From Bacteroidota bacterium (GTDB lineage: Bacteria; Bacteroidota; Bacteroidia; Bacteroidales; GCA-2748055), in NCBI GenBank assembly GCA_030592605.1, contig JAUVIT010000003.1, positions 1 to 15,381 on the forward strand: a DNA stretch of 15,381 nucleotides. Reading direction: 5' to 3'. Position 1 is the stretch's first letter; each line of letters opens with the position of its first letter. The notes under the pieces were generated by a model that was given only the letters and a program-made list of their open reading frames with translations, did no database searches and was not told the origin of the DNA. This document shows positions 15,235 through 15,381 of the stretch, piece after piece. The position numbers were made by a program, and so were the translations under genes.

Positions 15235-15381
15235 CTAATACAATTTATCAATGAGTTTTTTGGAAGAACGGTCACTCTCCCTGTACTCACTTACAGTCAT
15301 TTCAGTGGTCAGCTTAAACTGGTTTGAGAGGTACTGCACGCTGCTGTAATCCATCATAAAGGCGATCTCACTCAGGGTAAG
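15235..15381 (-). CDS. AraC-family regulator, C-terminal fragment (cut by window edge)
   Basis: The last 48 codons and the TAG stop (15237-15235) of a minus-strand gene that continues past the window end. The translation starts LTLSEIAFMMDYSS and continues VQYLSNQFKL, then MTVSEYRES. This is the second helix-turn-helix of AraC/XylS regulators (…SEIAFxxGYSSxxxFSxxFKxxxGxTPSEYR…), with Asp where the usual turn Gly sits and VQYLSNQF in place of the common FSRxF. The short tail SSKKLIDKLY follows. It could be a plain AraC regulator or the output domain of a hybrid two-component protein; only the DNA-binding end is visible. Its relation to the DUF2202 gene downstream is unknown. Confidence 0.8.
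   Translation of the reverse strand, partial: LTLSEIAFMMDYSSVQYLSNQFKLTTEMTVSEYRESDRSSKKLIDKLY

Overview
The window looks like a chromosomal segment from a Bacteroidota member, probably a free-living or marine Bacteroidales/Marinilabiliales-type bacterium. This is inferred from gene families and not from any marker gene. Indicators are a DUF5916 outer-membrane protein with an aromatic C-terminus, a Tat-exported Gfo/Idh/MocA oxidoreductase next to a secreted TIM-barrel isomerase/lyase, a lipoprotein GH32, an 800-residue two-module MacB/FtsX-type permease, a sigma-54 response regulator of the type common in this phylum, and TTTG / TAnnTTTG-like promoters. No rRNA, tRNA, CRISPR array, insertion sequence or phage gene was seen. 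Genes are tightly packed; the longest gap is 256 bases.

Region 1 (15-7432, all + strand) handles carbohydrate. It encodes a DUF5916 barrel with an N-terminal CBM9-like domain, a Tat-secreted NAD(P)-type sugar oxidoreductase, a secreted xylose-isomerase-like TIM barrel, a perfect 12-bp hairpin terminator, a cytosolic Gfo/Idh/MocA oxidoreductase and a secreted GH32 fructan/sucrose hydrolase lipoprotein. The plausible theme is surface capture and hydrolysis of a fructose-containing or other glycoside, plus oxidation and elimination chemistry in the periplasm.

Region 2 (7433-14466) is the most interesting part. An SDR-like protein that appears to have lost most of its catalytic tetrad (+) converges with a large ABC-type permease (-). 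Divergent from the permease is a two-gene operon for an NtrC-type, sigma-54-activating response regulator and a histidine kinase whose only sensor is two membrane helices. A near-consensus sigma-54 (-24/-12) promoter lies just upstream of the permease, and another lies upstream of the SDR. The simplest model is a self-contained circuit in which the kinase and regulator switch on the permease and the SDR through sigma-54. A Yip1-like membrane protein follows the kinase.

Region 3 (14478-15381, - strand) holds a DUF2202 ferritin-like envelope protein and the C-terminal end of an AraC-type regulator cut by the window edge.

All functional assignments come from motifs read by eye. No database search was possible.
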